Source: Streptomyces sp. NBC_00440 (GTDB taxonomy: Bacteria; Actinomycetota; Actinomycetes; Streptomycetales; Streptomycetaceae). Taken from it: a DNA stretch of 64,000 nucleotides. Of this stretch, positions 49,044 through 57,449 are shown piece after piece; positions within the stretch are counted from its first letter, which is position 1; every line of letters begins with the position of its first letter. The notes beneath the pieces were generated by a model. The model was given only the letters and a program-made list of their open reading frames with translations, made no database searches and was not told the origin of the DNA. The stretch covers positions 310,001 through 374,000 of the forward strand of contig NZ_CP107921.1 of assembly GCF_036014215.1 (NCBI RefSeq), in the 5' to 3' direction. Position numbers and translations under genes: made by a program.

Positions 49044-50666
49044 GTGGAGTACAACCTTGCCGACCTGTTCGAGTCCGTCGTCGACGCGGTCCCGGACCGC
49101 GAGGCGCTCGTGTTCATCGACCATCCCGGTACGGGCGCGGAGCGCAGGCTCACGTATGCCGCGCTGGACGAGGCGGCCAACCGGATCGCGCACCATCTGG
49201 CCGACAGCGGTATCCGCCCGGGCGAGCACCTGGGGCTGCATCTGTACAACGGGGTGGAGTACCTGCAGACCGTGCTCGCCTGCCTCAAGGCACGTGTCGT
49301 GCCGGTCAATGTCAACTACCGTTATGTGGAAGAGGAGTTGGTCTACCTCTACCGGGACGCGGATCTGGCGGCGCTGGTCTTCGACGGCGAGTTCACCGAG
49401 CGGGTCGCGGCGGCGCTGCCGAAGACCGAGAAGCTGCGCCATCTGATACGAGTCGGCGAGCCCCCCGAGGGGGCGCCGGAGCCCGGCGTCCGGCCGGTGG
49501 CGTACGCCGATGCGGAGGCCGCCGGATCCCCGGAGCGCGGCTTCGGGCCCCGGTCGGCCGACGACCAGTTCATCATCTACACCGGGGGCACCACCGGGAT
49601 GCCGAAGGGCGTCATGTGGCGTGCGGAGGACCTGTTCTTCTCCGGCCTCGGCGGCGGCGCCCCCACCGGCGAGCCGGTCGGCGCGCCGGAGGAACTGGCG
49701 GAGCGGGTGGCCGCGGGCGGCGACGGGATCACCTTCTTCCCCACTCCCCCGCTGATGCACGGCACCTCCACCCTGACCGCCTTCATCGCCTTCAACTTCG
49801 GCCAGCGGATCGTGATCCACCGGAAGTTCGCCCCGGAAGAGGTGCTCCGCACCATCGAGAAGGAGAAGGTCACCAGTGTCTCGCTGGTCGGCGACGCGAT
49901 GCTGCGACCGCTGATCGACGCGCTCAGCGGCCCGCTCAGCGGCACCGACTGCTCCTCACTGTTCAGCGTCTCCAGCTCGGGCGCCATCATGTCGGAGACG
50001 GTGCGCGCCCAGTTCCAGGAGCTGGTGCCGACGGCGATGCTGCTGAACAACTTCGGCTCGTCGGAGTCCGGGTTCAACGGAACGGCGACCCCCGACTCCG
50101 GCCCCGACAAGGGGTTCAGGCTGCGGATGAACTCCCGTACCGCGGTGGTCGATCCGGCCACCTGCCGGCAGGTGGCCGTCGGCGAGGTCGGCCGGATCGC
50201 GCAGCGCGGGCATGTCCCGCTCGGCTACTACAACGACCCGGAGAAGACCGCCGAGACCTTCTTCCAGAGCGACGGCGAGCGGTGGGTGCTGCTCGGCGAC
50301 ATGGCGACCGTCGACGAGGAGGGCATCGTCACCGTCCTGGGGCGCGGCTCGCAGTGCATCAACACCGGTGGCGAGAAGGTGTATCCGGAAGAGGTCGAGC
50401 AGGCGCTCAAGTCCCACCCCGATGTGTACGACGCCCTGGTCGCCGGGGTGCCGGACGCCCGGTGGGGCAACCATGTGGCGGCCGTGGTGCAGGTACGCCC
50501 GGGGGCGGACGAACCCAGCCTGGACGACATCCAGGCACACTGCCGCAGCAAGATCGCCGGGTACAAGGTGCCCAGGCAGCTGGTGATAGCCCCGGAGATC
50601 CAGCGCTCGCCGAGCGGCAAGGCCGACTACCGCTGGGCGCGCGGGGTGGCGGTCGCCGCCGACTGA
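49044..50666 (+). CDS. Long-chain/steroid-type acyl-CoA ligase (FadD-like)
   Basis: 540 residues from GTG 49044 behind AGGAG (VEYNLADLFESVVDAVPDRE). AMP-forming ligase motifs: IYTGGTTGMPKGVMWR (P-loop-like A3), NNFGSSESGFNG (A5), GRGSQCINTGGEKVYPEEVE (A8 hinge) and SPSGKADYRWAR (A10 Lys). It activates a carboxylic acid to its CoA thioester, starting the pathway encoded by the divergent operon. Starts at 49005 (ATG) or 48879 are possible but lie in or near the operator. The 3' end overlaps the convergent AraC gene by 40 bp. Confidence 0.93.
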   Translation: MEYNLADLFESVVDAVPDREALVFIDHPGTGAERRLTYAALDEAANRIAHHLADSGIRPGEHLGLHLYNGVEYLQTVLACLKARVVPVNVNYRYVEEELVYLYRDADLAALVFDGEFTERVAAALPKTEKLRHLIRVGEPPEGAPEPGVRPVAYADAEAAGSPERGFGPRSADDQFIIYTGGTTGMPKGVMWRAEDLFFSGLGGGAPTGEPVGAPEELAERVAAGGDGITFFPTPPLMHGTSTLTAFIAFNFGQRIVIHRKFAPEEVLRTIEKEKVTSVSLVGDAMLRPLIDALSGPLSGTDCSSLFSVSSSGAIMSETVRAQFQELVPTAMLLNNFGSSESGFNGTATPDSGPDKGFRLRMNSRTAVVDPATCRQVAVGEVGRIAQRGHVPLGYYNDPEKTAETFFQSDGERWVLLGDMATVDEEGIVTVLGRGSQCINTGGEKVYPEEVEQALKSHPDVYDALVAGVPDARWGNHVAAVVQVRPGADEPSLDDIQAHCRSKIAGYKVPRQLVIAPEIQRSPSGKADYRWARGVAVAAD

Positions 50667-51721
50667 AGCGTGTCCGGGCGAGCCGGCTGATCCGCGTACG
50701 GGCGACCGGGCCGGACGGGACCGGAACCGGAACCGCGGAAGGTGGCACGGTAGGCGCTCGGGGACACCCCGAGCGCCTCGTGCAGATGGTTGCGGAAGGA
50801 GGCAGCGGTCCCGAACCCGGCGTCCGCCGCCACCCGGTCGACCGGCAGGTCGGTCTCCTCCAGGAGCTGTCGGGCCAGGTCGACACGGCGCTGGGTGAGC
50901 CACTGGACGGGGGTGAGGCCGACCTCCTCGCAGAAGCGGCGCGAGAAGGTGCGGGTGCTCATCGAGGCGCGGGCCGCCAGCGCGTCCAGGGTGATGCGCT
51001 CCCCCAGGTGCTCCAGCGCCCAGGCGCGCGCCGCGCCGGTCGGCAGCGGTGCGGGTGCCGGGACCGGGCAGGGCACGAACTGCGCCTGGCCGCCCTCGCG
51101 GTGGGGCGGAACCACCGTGGCGCGGGCCACCGCGTTGGCGACGGCGGCGCCGTGGTCGCTGCGGATCATGTGCAGGCAGAGGTCGATGCCCGAGGCCACG
51201 CCGGCCGAGGTGAGGACACCCCGGTCGTCGGTGTAGAGCACATCGGGATCGACGTCCACCGCCGGGTGGAGCCGCCGCAGATCGGCGGCCGAGCGCCAGT
51301 GGGTGGTGGCGCGCCTGCCGTCCAGGAATCCGGCCGCGGCCAGCACGAAGGAGCCGGTGCAGATGGAGGCGAGACGGGTCCCGGGGCGGATCCGCGCGAA
51401 GGCGTCGGCGAGCGCGGGCGGCAGATACGGGGCTTCGCGCGGGGAGTAGTCCTCGTCCGATGCCGGGACGACCACGGTGTCCGCCTCGGTGAGCAGTTCC
51501 GGCCCGAGGGTGACGTTGACGGTCACATCGGCCTCGGTCCGGATCTCCCCCGGCTCGACCGTGCAGGTCAGGACGGTGTACAGGGGCTCGCCCGCCGCCG
51601 ACACCGCGCCTCTGAACAGCCGGTGGACGATTCCGAGCTCCATGGGCAGCATCCCGTGGCGCACGAGGACGGCCACCCGGTGGCGCCCGCCGGGGCCTGC
51701 TCCGTCACCGAAGAGAGTCAT
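50627..51721 (-). CDS. GlxA-family (DJ-1/PfpI + AraC) transcriptional regulator
   Basis: 364 residues from the ATG at 51721 behind AAGGA. N-terminal DJ-1/PfpI-like domain with the conserved elbow LASICTGSFVLAAAGFLDGR; C-terminal AraC helix-turn-helix (ITLDALAARASMSTRTFSRRF and PVDRVAADAGFGTAASFRNH). Divergent from an MFS transporter with a 70-bp gap, so it probably controls that gene. The inducer is unknown. The end overlaps the ligase gene by 40 bp. Confidence 0.92.
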   Translation of the reverse strand: MTLFGDGAGPGGRHRVAVLVRHGMLPMELGIVHRLFRGAVSAAGEPLYTVLTCTVEPGEIRTEADVTVNVTLGPELLTEADTVVVPASDEDYSPREAPYLPPALADAFARIRPGTRLASICTGSFVLAAAGFLDGRRATTHWRSAADLRRLHPAVDVDPDVLYTDDRGVLTSAGVASGIDLCLHMIRSDHGAAVANAVARATVVPPHREGGQAQFVPCPVPAPAPLPTGAARAWALEHLGERITLDALAARASMSTRTFSRRFCEEVGLTPVQWLTQRRVDLARQLLEETDLPVDRVAADAGFGTAASFRNHLHEALGVSPSAYRATFRGSGSGPVRPGRPYADQPARPDTLQSAATATPRAQR

Positions 51722-51791
51722 GGCGAGATCCTTGCACATCATGTCCATCTCGCCACTGGTACCGGTCGTGGCAGGGGCGCAGGGTCGGTGC

Positions 51792-53099
51792 ATGGCTGAT
51801 ATCGCGACGAAGTACACGGGTGGCCCGACGAGGCGCGGGCGGCTGCATCCCGCCTGGCCGGTCGCGGCCGTTGCGGCGCTGGCGATCGTGGCGGCGGGGG
51901 CGTTCACCACGATGGCGGGGCTGTTCACGGAGCCGCTGCGCCGGGAGTTCGGCTGGTCGCACGGGGAGATCGGTCTGGCGGCCTCGGTGAACATGGTGGT
52001 GTACGGGGTCGTCGCCCCGTTCTCGGCCGCGCTGATGGACCGGTTCGGGATGCGGAGGGTGGTGGGCGCGGCGCTGGCCGCCGTCGCCGTCGGCGCCCTG
52101 CTCAGCACCGCGATGAGCGCCCCCTGGCAGTACGTACTGACCTGGGGCCTGCTGATCGGACTCGGCTCCGGTGCGATAGCGCTGACCTTCGCGGCGACCG
52201 TCACCCAGCGCTGGTTCGTCCGGCGTCGCGGGCTGGTCAGCGGGGTGCTCACGGCCGCCGGGGTCTTCGGCCAGTTCGTCTTCCTGCCCGTGCTTTCGTG
52301 GGTGGTCGACGGCCACGGGTGGCGGACGGCCGCGGTGCTGCTGGCACTGGTCGCGTGCGCGGCGCTGCCTCTGGCGCTGGTGCTGCTGCGGGACCACCCC
52401 GCCGATGCGGGCGTACGGGCCTACGGGGCCCAGCGGTTCACCCCGAAGCCGGCCGCCCTGCCGGGTGCGGCCGCCCGTACGGTGCGGGTCCTGGGCGCGG
52501 TGGCGCGGGGTGCCCCGTTCTGGCTGCTCGCGGCCACCTTCGGGATCTGCGGCGCCTCGACCAACGGCGTGATGTGGACGCACTTCACACCGGCCGCCCA
52601 TGATCACGGGATGCCCGCGACCGCCGCGTCCTCGCTGCTCGCGCTGATCGGTGTCTTCAACGTCGCGGGCACGGTCCTCTCCGGCTGGCTGACGGACCGT
52701 CTCGACCCGCGCAGGCTGCTCGCCGTGTACTACGCGCTGCGCGGGGTGACGCTGCTCTGCCTGCCGGTGCTGATGTCGGCCACGGTCCAGCCGCCGATGG
52801 TCGCCTTCGTGGGGCTCTTCGGGCTGCTCGACGTGGCCACCGTGCCGCCGACTCTCGCGCTCTGCCGGGAGTTGTACGGGGCGGACAGTGCGATCGTCTT
52901 CGGCTGGGTGGCCGCCGCGCACCAACTGGGCGCCGGGCTTGCCGCGTTCCTCGGCGGGGTGGCACGGGACGCGTTCGGTTCGTACGACCCGCTGTGGGTC
53001 GCGATCGGCGCGGTCTGCGGCGCCGGTGCGCTGCTCGCGCTGGTGATCGCGCGGCCCGCCGGCCGGTGCGGCACCGTGTCGGGCCCGGGGTTCCGGTGA
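51792..53099 (+). CDS. MFS transporter (oxalate/monocarboxylate-like antiporter type)
   Basis: 435 residues, 12 hydrophobic segments. Landmarks are EFGWSHGEIGLAASVNMVVY, ALMDRFGMRRVVGAALAA, LIGLGSGAIALTFAATVTQR and FGWVAAAHQLGAGLAAFLGG, typical of the MFS group that includes oxalate:formate antiporters and monocarboxylate transporters. It probably moves an organic acid, consistent with the surrounding acyl-CoA genes. Starts shortly downstream of the divergent AraC-type regulator. A terminator follows at 53193. Confidence 0.9.
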   Translation: MADIATKYTGGPTRRGRLHPAWPVAAVAALAIVAAGAFTTMAGLFTEPLRREFGWSHGEIGLAASVNMVVYGVVAPFSAALMDRFGMRRVVGAALAAVAVGALLSTAMSAPWQYVLTWGLLIGLGSGAIALTFAATVTQRWFVRRRGLVSGVLTAAGVFGQFVFLPVLSWVVDGHGWRTAAVLLALVACAALPLALVLLRDHPADAGVRAYGAQRFTPKPAALPGAAARTVRVLGAVARGAPFWLLAATFGICGASTNGVMWTHFTPAAHDHGMPATAASSLLALIGVFNVAGTVLSGWLTDRLDPRRLLAVYYALRGVTLLCLPVLMSATVQPPMVAFVGLFGLLDVATVPPTLALCRELYGADSAIVFGWVAAAHQLGAGLAAFLGGVARDAFGSYDPLWVAIGAVCGAGALLALVIARPAGRCGTVSGPGFR

Positions 53100-53192
53100 C
53101 CCAGCCTCCGGTACGGCCCGGTGGCGGGGCGGAGTTCCGGTGACCGTGGCCCGGTACGGCGCCGTGGCGGTCGGAGCCACGGTCCCCGGAAG

Positions 53193-53226
53193 GTCCGCCG
53201 GGGGCGGCGCGACGCCCCCGGCGGAC
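53193..53226. terminator. Bidirectional hairpin terminator
   Basis: 14-bp perfect stem (GTCCGCCGGGGGCG and complement) with a 6-nt loop, between the MFS stop and the convergent reductase stop (6 bp away). Confidence 0.8.
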
Positions 53227-53231
53227 GGGGA

Positions 53232-54446
53232 TCAGGCGGCCCCGGCTCCCTGCGGTGCGAGTGCCTCCGCCCACGGTGTGCGGGCCGCGACCAGGGGGCG
53301 GAGGGTGCGCAGCGGACGGATCATGTTCACACCGACCGCGCCGCAGACCTGTCCCGCACGGGCGAACAGTGCGGTGAACTTCCGCTCGGCGAGGCTCCCT
53401 TCGACGATGTGCACCTGGTCGGCGCCCCGGGTCCTGCCGTGGATCTGGACCTTGAGGTCGTACTGGTCCGACCAGACGAAGGGCACCGTGGTGAAGGCGG
53501 TGGCCGCCTCTCCGGCGAGGATGTTGCGGGCGACCGCGCGGCCTTGTTCGGATGCGTTGGTGCGGTGCTCGATCCGCAGCCGCTCCCCGGTCACCGCGTC
53601 GGGCCAGGACGCCACGTCGCCGGCGGCCCAGATGTGCTCGGCGGCGCGGAGGGTGGCGTCGCACTCGACGCCGTCGCCGAGGCGGAGCCCGCTTCCCGCG
53701 AGCCATTCGGTGTTGGGCCGCGCCCCGATGCCGACGAGCACGGCGTCAGCCGCGAGGGTGCGGCCGTCGGAGAGGCGTACGCCCGTCGCACGGCCGCCAT
53801 CGGTGACGATGCTCTCGACGAGGGCATCGGTCACGGTCCGTACACCGTGTTCGTGGTGCACCTCCGTCAGCATGCTCCCGATGTCGTGGCCGACCGCGTC
53901 GGCGAGCGGCACCGCCCGGTCGGTCACCAGCGTGACCTCGCAGCCGGCCTCCCGGGCGACGGCGGCGGCCTCGGCGCCGATGAAGCCTCCGCCGACGATC
54001 ACCAGATGCGGGCGGCCGGCGAGCGACTCGCGCAGGGCTGTCGCGTCGTCCAGCGTGCGCAGGACATGAACCCCCGCGATGCCGTCCGTGCCCGGCAGCA
54101 CCCTGGGCCGGACTCCGGTGGCGATGACGAGCGCGTCATAGCCGATGGTGCCGCCCTCGCCGGTGTCCATCTCCCGGGCGGCCGGGTCGAGGGCCCGGGC
54201 CCTGGTGCCGGAGCGCAGCTCGATGTCCAGGTCGGCCAGCGCATCGGCGCTCCGCAGCAGGACCCGGTCGGCCGCCCACTCACCGGCGAGCAGTTGCTTG
54301 GAGAGCGGCGGGCGGTCGTACGGAAGGTGCGCCTCCTCGCCGACGAGCACGAGCCCACCGTCGTAACCGGACCGGCGCAGCCCCTCCGCCGCGGCGAGGC
54401 CCGCGGCGGACGCGCCGACGACCACGACCCGGCGCGGACCGCTCAC
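53232..54446 (-). CDS. FAD/NAD-dependent ferredoxin reductase
   Basis: 404 residues from GTG 54446. Two dinucleotide folds: FAD motif VVVVGASAAGLAAAEGLRRS and NAD motif LVIVGGGFIGAEAAAVA, with IWAAGDVASWPDAVTGERLR near the flavin. It belongs to the BphA4/putidaredoxin-reductase family that reduces ferredoxins for P450s or Rieske oxygenases. No ferredoxin or oxygenase gene is adjacent; only a 20-codon frame overlaps the start by 4 bp. Confidence 0.93.
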   Translation of the reverse strand: MSGPRRVVVVGASAAGLAAAEGLRRSGYDGGLVLVGEEAHLPYDRPPLSKQLLAGEWAADRVLLRSADALADLDIELRSGTRARALDPAAREMDTGEGGTIGYDALVIATGVRPRVLPGTDGIAGVHVLRTLDDATALRESLAGRPHLVIVGGGFIGAEAAAVAREAGCEVTLVTDRAVPLADAVGHDIGSMLTEVHHEHGVRTVTDALVESIVTDGGRATGVRLSDGRTLAADAVLVGIGARPNTEWLAGSGLRLGDGVECDATLRAAEHIWAAGDVASWPDAVTGERLRIEHRTNASEQGRAVARNILAGEAATAFTTVPFVWSDQYDLKVQIHGRTRGADQVHIVEGSLAERKFTALFARAGQVCGAVGVNMIRPLRTLRPLVAARTPWAEALAPQGAGAA

Positions 54447-54505
54447 GCGAGGGCCCCGGGCAGTCCGGCGCCGCGGCGCCCGTCCTCTTCGGTGGTGATG
54501 CGCAT
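54443..54505 (-). CDS. Possible 20-residue leader ORF coupled to the ferredoxin reductase
   Basis: ATG at 54505 behind CGGAG; it encodes MRITTEEDGRRGAGLPGALA and stops at a TGA overlapping the reductase GTG by 4 bp (GTGA). Coupling suggests translation sets the reductase start. It could be a short leader peptide or the remnant of a ferredoxin gene; no Cys remain. Uncertain. Confidence 0.4.
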   Translation of the reverse strand: MRITTEEDGRRGAGLPGALA

Positions 54506-54854
54506 GGCCGCTCCGATCGTCACGGTGCCCGGCGCCGCGCCGTACACCACGGTGAGTGAACGTCCGAAAATTTACACCCGTGCCCCGACCTCGCCAATGC
54601 CACCCCGCACCCCTGCCCGGGAGTTGGCGCTCCGGGGACCGCGGACGGCCCCTGCTTCAGGCTCGGCCACCCCTGGGGCCACGGCGGCCGGGCGCCGTCG
54701 AATGCCTGCCTCCGGAGCCCGTGCCCGGCCGGGCATTCACCCGCGCGCACCTCTTGACGCTCCGGCCCGCTCCTGAATTACTGATCACAGCAGAGCGACC
54801 GAATGATCGGTCGGCTGGCTGGCCGGTCGGGGACATCGGGACGGGAGTGACCAC
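54506..54854. other. 349-bp divergent region, reductase/paaK
   Basis: No convincing gene. Open frames in the stretch lack ribosome sites. It contains the TetR-type operator at 54797 and, at about 54560, an AT-rich segment (AAAATTTACACC) that may be part of the reductase promoter. Confidence 0.6.
54797..54812. promoter_or_regulatory. TetR-type operator before the phenylacetate-CoA ligase gene
   Basis: GACCGAATGATCGGTC: perfect 6-bp arms GACCGA/TCGGTC around 4 bp, 43-58 bp upstream of the start. Similar to PaaR-type operators of actinomycete phenylacetate genes as I recall them. Confidence 0.65.
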
Positions 54855-56165
54855 ATGACAGCCCTGCTGGACGCGGGTGAGCGGCTCAGCCGCGACGAGC
54901 TCGAAGCGCTTCAGACCGAGCGGCTGCGCGCGACGCTCCGGCACGCGTACGAGAACGTGCCCTTCTACCGTGAGTCCTTCGACAGGGCCGGGCTGCGCCC
55001 TGAGGACTGCCGCACACTCGCCGACCTGGCCCGCTTCCCGTTCACCGTCAAGGCCGACCTGCGCGACCAGTACCCGTTCGGGATGTTCGCCGTACCGCAG
55101 TCCGACGTACGGCGCATCCATGCCTCCAGCGGCACGACGGGCCGCCCGACGGTCGTCGGCTACACCGAGCGCGACCTGTCCACCTGGGCGGACGTGGTGG
55201 CCCGGTCCATCCGCGCGGCGGGCGGCAGGCCCGGCGACAAGGTCCATGTGGCGTACGGTTACGGGCTGTTCACCGGCGGCCTGGGAGCCCACTACGGCGC
55301 CGAACGCCTCGGGTGCACGGTGATCCCCGCCTCCGGCGGGATGACGGCCCGCCAGGTGCAGCTCATCCAGGACTTCCGCCCCGAGATCATCATGGTGACA
55401 CCGACCTACATGCTCACCCTGCTCGACGAGTTCGAGCGCCGGGGCATCGACCCCAGGTCCACTTCACTGCGGGTCGGTATCTTCGGCGCGGAACCATGGA
55501 CCGAGGAGATGCGGCGCGAGATCGAGGAACGCTTCGCGATCGACGCCGTCGACATCTACGGCCTCTCCGAGGTCATGGGGCCCGGCGTGGCCCAGGAGTG
55601 CGTGGAGACCAAGGACGGCCTCCATATCTGGGAGGACCATTTTTACCCGGAAGTGGTCGACCCGGTCACGGGTGAGGTCCTGCCGGACGGCGAGCAGGGG
55701 GAGTTGGTCTTCACCTCGCTCACCAAGGAGGCCATGCCGGTGATCCGCTACCGGAGCAGGGACCTGACCCGGCTGCTGCCGGGCACCGCCAGGGTGTTCC
55801 GGCGGATGGAGCGGATCAGCGGGCGCAGCGACGACCTGGTCATCGTGCGCGGGGTGAACCTCTTCCCCACCCAGGTCGAGGAGATCGTGCTGCGCACCCC
55901 CGGCCTCGCCCCGCACTTCCAGCTGCGCCTCACCCGCGAGGGCCGGATGGACGCGCTGACCGTACGGGCGGAAGCCAGGCCGGACGCCACGCCGGAGGCA
56001 CGGGAGGCCGCGGCCCGTTCGGTCGCGGCCGGCGTCAAGGACTCCATCGGGATCTCGGTCGGGGTCGAGGTGGTCGACCCCGACACGCTGGAGAGGTCGG
56101 TGGGCAAGTTCAAGCGGATCGTGGACCTGCGGAGCGGTCCCGTGGAGTCACCGCGCGGCGCGTGA
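54855..56165 (+). CDS. paaK: Phenylacetate-CoA ligase family enzyme
   Basis: 436 residues. PaaK landmarks are RHAYENVPFYRESFDRAGLR, RIHASSGTTGRPTVVGYT (ATP P-loop), IYGLSEVMGPGVAQECVE, MPVIRYRSRDLTRLL and RISGRSDDLVIVRGVNLFPT. It activates an aryl-acetic acid with ATP and CoA. No other paa genes are in the window, so the exact acid is unclear. The C-terminus (DPDTLERSVGKFKRIVDLRS) recurs as a fragment at 59553. Confidence 0.93.
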   Translation: MTALLDAGERLSRDELEALQTERLRATLRHAYENVPFYRESFDRAGLRPEDCRTLADLARFPFTVKADLRDQYPFGMFAVPQSDVRRIHASSGTTGRPTVVGYTERDLSTWADVVARSIRAAGGRPGDKVHVAYGYGLFTGGLGAHYGAERLGCTVIPASGGMTARQVQLIQDFRPEIIMVTPTYMLTLLDEFERRGIDPRSTSLRVGIFGAEPWTEEMRREIEERFAIDAVDIYGLSEVMGPGVAQECVETKDGLHIWEDHFYPEVVDPVTGEVLPDGEQGELVFTSLTKEAMPVIRYRSRDLTRLLPGTARVFRRMERISGRSDDLVIVRGVNLFPTQVEEIVLRTPGLAPHFQLRLTREGRMDALTVRAEARPDATPEAREAAARSVAAGVKDSIGISVGVEVVDPDTLERSVGKFKRIVDLRSGPVESPRGA

Positions 56166-56184
56166 AGTGGATCGGAGGGTGGCA

Positions 56185-56214
56185 CAGCCCCGGTGCCGAA
56201 GGCTTCCGGGGCTG
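56185..56214. terminator. Hairpin after paaK
   Basis: 9-bp stem (CAGCCCCGG and complement) with a 12-nt loop, 20 bp after the stop at 56165 and 85 bp beyond the convergent TetR stop at 56299. Confidence 0.55.
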
Positions 56215-56298
56215 CGATACCGGGGCTCTTCCCCACCCCGTGGGTGGAAACGACGGTTCAGCGGGGGTGCACGGTCCCGCTCAGCCGTTCGGTGTCCG

Positions 56299-56904
56299 TC
56301 ACTCCGAGCCGTAGTACAGCCGGAGGAACTCCTCCATCGCCGCGTCGACGCCGGCACGGTCACCGGTGGCGAGCAGGTCAAGCAGTAGACCGCGGACAGT
56401 GGCGAGTCCCAGTCTGGCGCGTCTCCGGGCCACGGCAGGGTCCGCTCCCGCGCTGACCTCGGCGGCCACGAGCGGCTCCAGCCAGTCCTTCACAAGCCCT
56501 TCGAGAACCGGAGCCGCCTCGGGGCGGCCTCGCAGCGCCTGCCCGCAGATTTCGAAGAAGAGCCGCTCCTGACCGGCCAGCCGAGGGTCCGTCAGCTGCT
56601 GCCACAGCCGGCGCGCGATGCCGACGGGCGAGAGACCGGGCTCCAGGCGGAGCCGGGACAGAAGATCGCGCTGACGTCGCTCCGACGTCCGGACGATCTC
56701 GACGAACAGCTGTTCCTTGGAGCCGAAGTAGTGGATCAGCATGCGATGACTGACGCCGATCGCAGCGCCCAGGCGGCGCAGGCTCAGGTCCGCGATGCCG
56801 TGTGCCGCGACGTGATCGACGGCCGCGTCCACCAGCTGTGCGCGCCGGTCCCCGTGGGTGCCTTGCCCGGCCTTGCCGCCGGGATGCGAGTCGTCCGTAT
56901 TCAC
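56299..56904 (-). CDS. TetR-family regulator divergent from the SRPBCC gene
   Basis: 201 residues from GTG 56904 (VNTDDSHPGGKAGQGTHGDR). HTH segment: QLVDAAVDHVAAHGIADLSL then RLGAAIGVSHRMLIHYFGSK. The ligand domain has many Arg/Leu-rich helices. Twin TGTACC/GGTACA operators lie in the 50-bp divergent promoter, showing strong autoregulation and control of the SRPBCC gene. The ribosome site is weak; GTG 56907 or ATG 56940 are alternatives. Confidence 0.9.
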   Translation of the reverse strand: MNTDDSHPGGKAGQGTHGDRRAQLVDAAVDHVAAHGIADLSLRRLGAAIGVSHRMLIHYFGSKEQLFVEIVRTSERRQRDLLSRLRLEPGLSPVGIARRLWQQLTDPRLAGQERLFFEICGQALRGRPEAAPVLEGLVKDWLEPLVAAEVSAGADPAVARRRARLGLATVRGLLLDLLATGDRAGVDAAMEEFLRLYYGSE

Positions 56905-56916
56905 CACGGCCGCGAG

Positions 56917-56955
56917 TGTACCAATCGGTACATGCCGCATGTACCGTGTGGTACA
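56917..56955. promoter_or_regulatory. Twin perfect TetR operators (TGTACC-N4-GGTACA)
   Basis: Site one TGTACCAATCGGTACA (56917-56932) and site two TGTACCGTGTGGTACA (56940-56955), 23 bp apart centre to centre. Site two ends on the first base of the SRPBCC start codon, so a bound repressor would block that gene completely; the transcript may be leaderless. Confidence 0.85.
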
Positions 56956-57449
56956 TGAAGTCTGTCACCGTGTCGATCCACGTACCTCAGACGCCGGAGC
57001 AGGTCTACGACTTCCTCGATGTCATGGCTCACCACGAGCGGTTCACCAACCACTACCTGACCGACTGGCGCTACAACGGCCCTGCCCGCGGCATCGGATC
57101 GTGCGTGACGGTGACCGCCGCTCTGGGCGGCACCAAGAGCGACGTCACCATCGAGGTCGTGGAGGCCGATGTGCCGCGGCGCATCGTCGAACGCAACGTC
57201 AGCGCGGCCGGCCGGCGCGTGGCCCACGGCACCTATGCCATGGAACCGCTGCGAACCGGCGGGACCCACATCTCGTTCACCTACAGGTGGGTGCACGCCC
57301 CTCTCGCCGACCGGCTGCTGGCCCCCGCCGTTCGAACCATGATGCGGCGCGCCAACTCGGTGGCCATGCGACGCCTGGCCACCGAGTTGGCGCACCACGT
57401 GCCCGCCGGCGTTGCGGAGGCAGACGAACAACACGGAGGGCATGCGTAG
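56955..57449 (+). CDS. SRPBCC (START-like) lipid- or polyketide-binding family protein
   Basis: 164 residues (MKSVTVSIHVPQTPEQVYDF...). Typical helix-grip fold: VSIHVPQTPEQVYDFLDVMA, then beta strands and the C-terminal long helix (RLLAPAVRTMMRRANSVAMR). Likely binds or converts a hydrophobic molecule. The start codon directly follows the operator, without a Shine-Dalgarno. Ends flush with the ACR3 stop (57449/57450). Confidence 0.88.
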   Translation: MKSVTVSIHVPQTPEQVYDFLDVMAHHERFTNHYLTDWRYNGPARGIGSCVTVTAALGGTKSDVTIEVVEADVPRRIVERNVSAAGRRVAHGTYAMEPLRTGGTHISFTYRWVHAPLADRLLAPAVRTMMRRANSVAMRRLATELAHHVPAGVAEADEQHGGHA

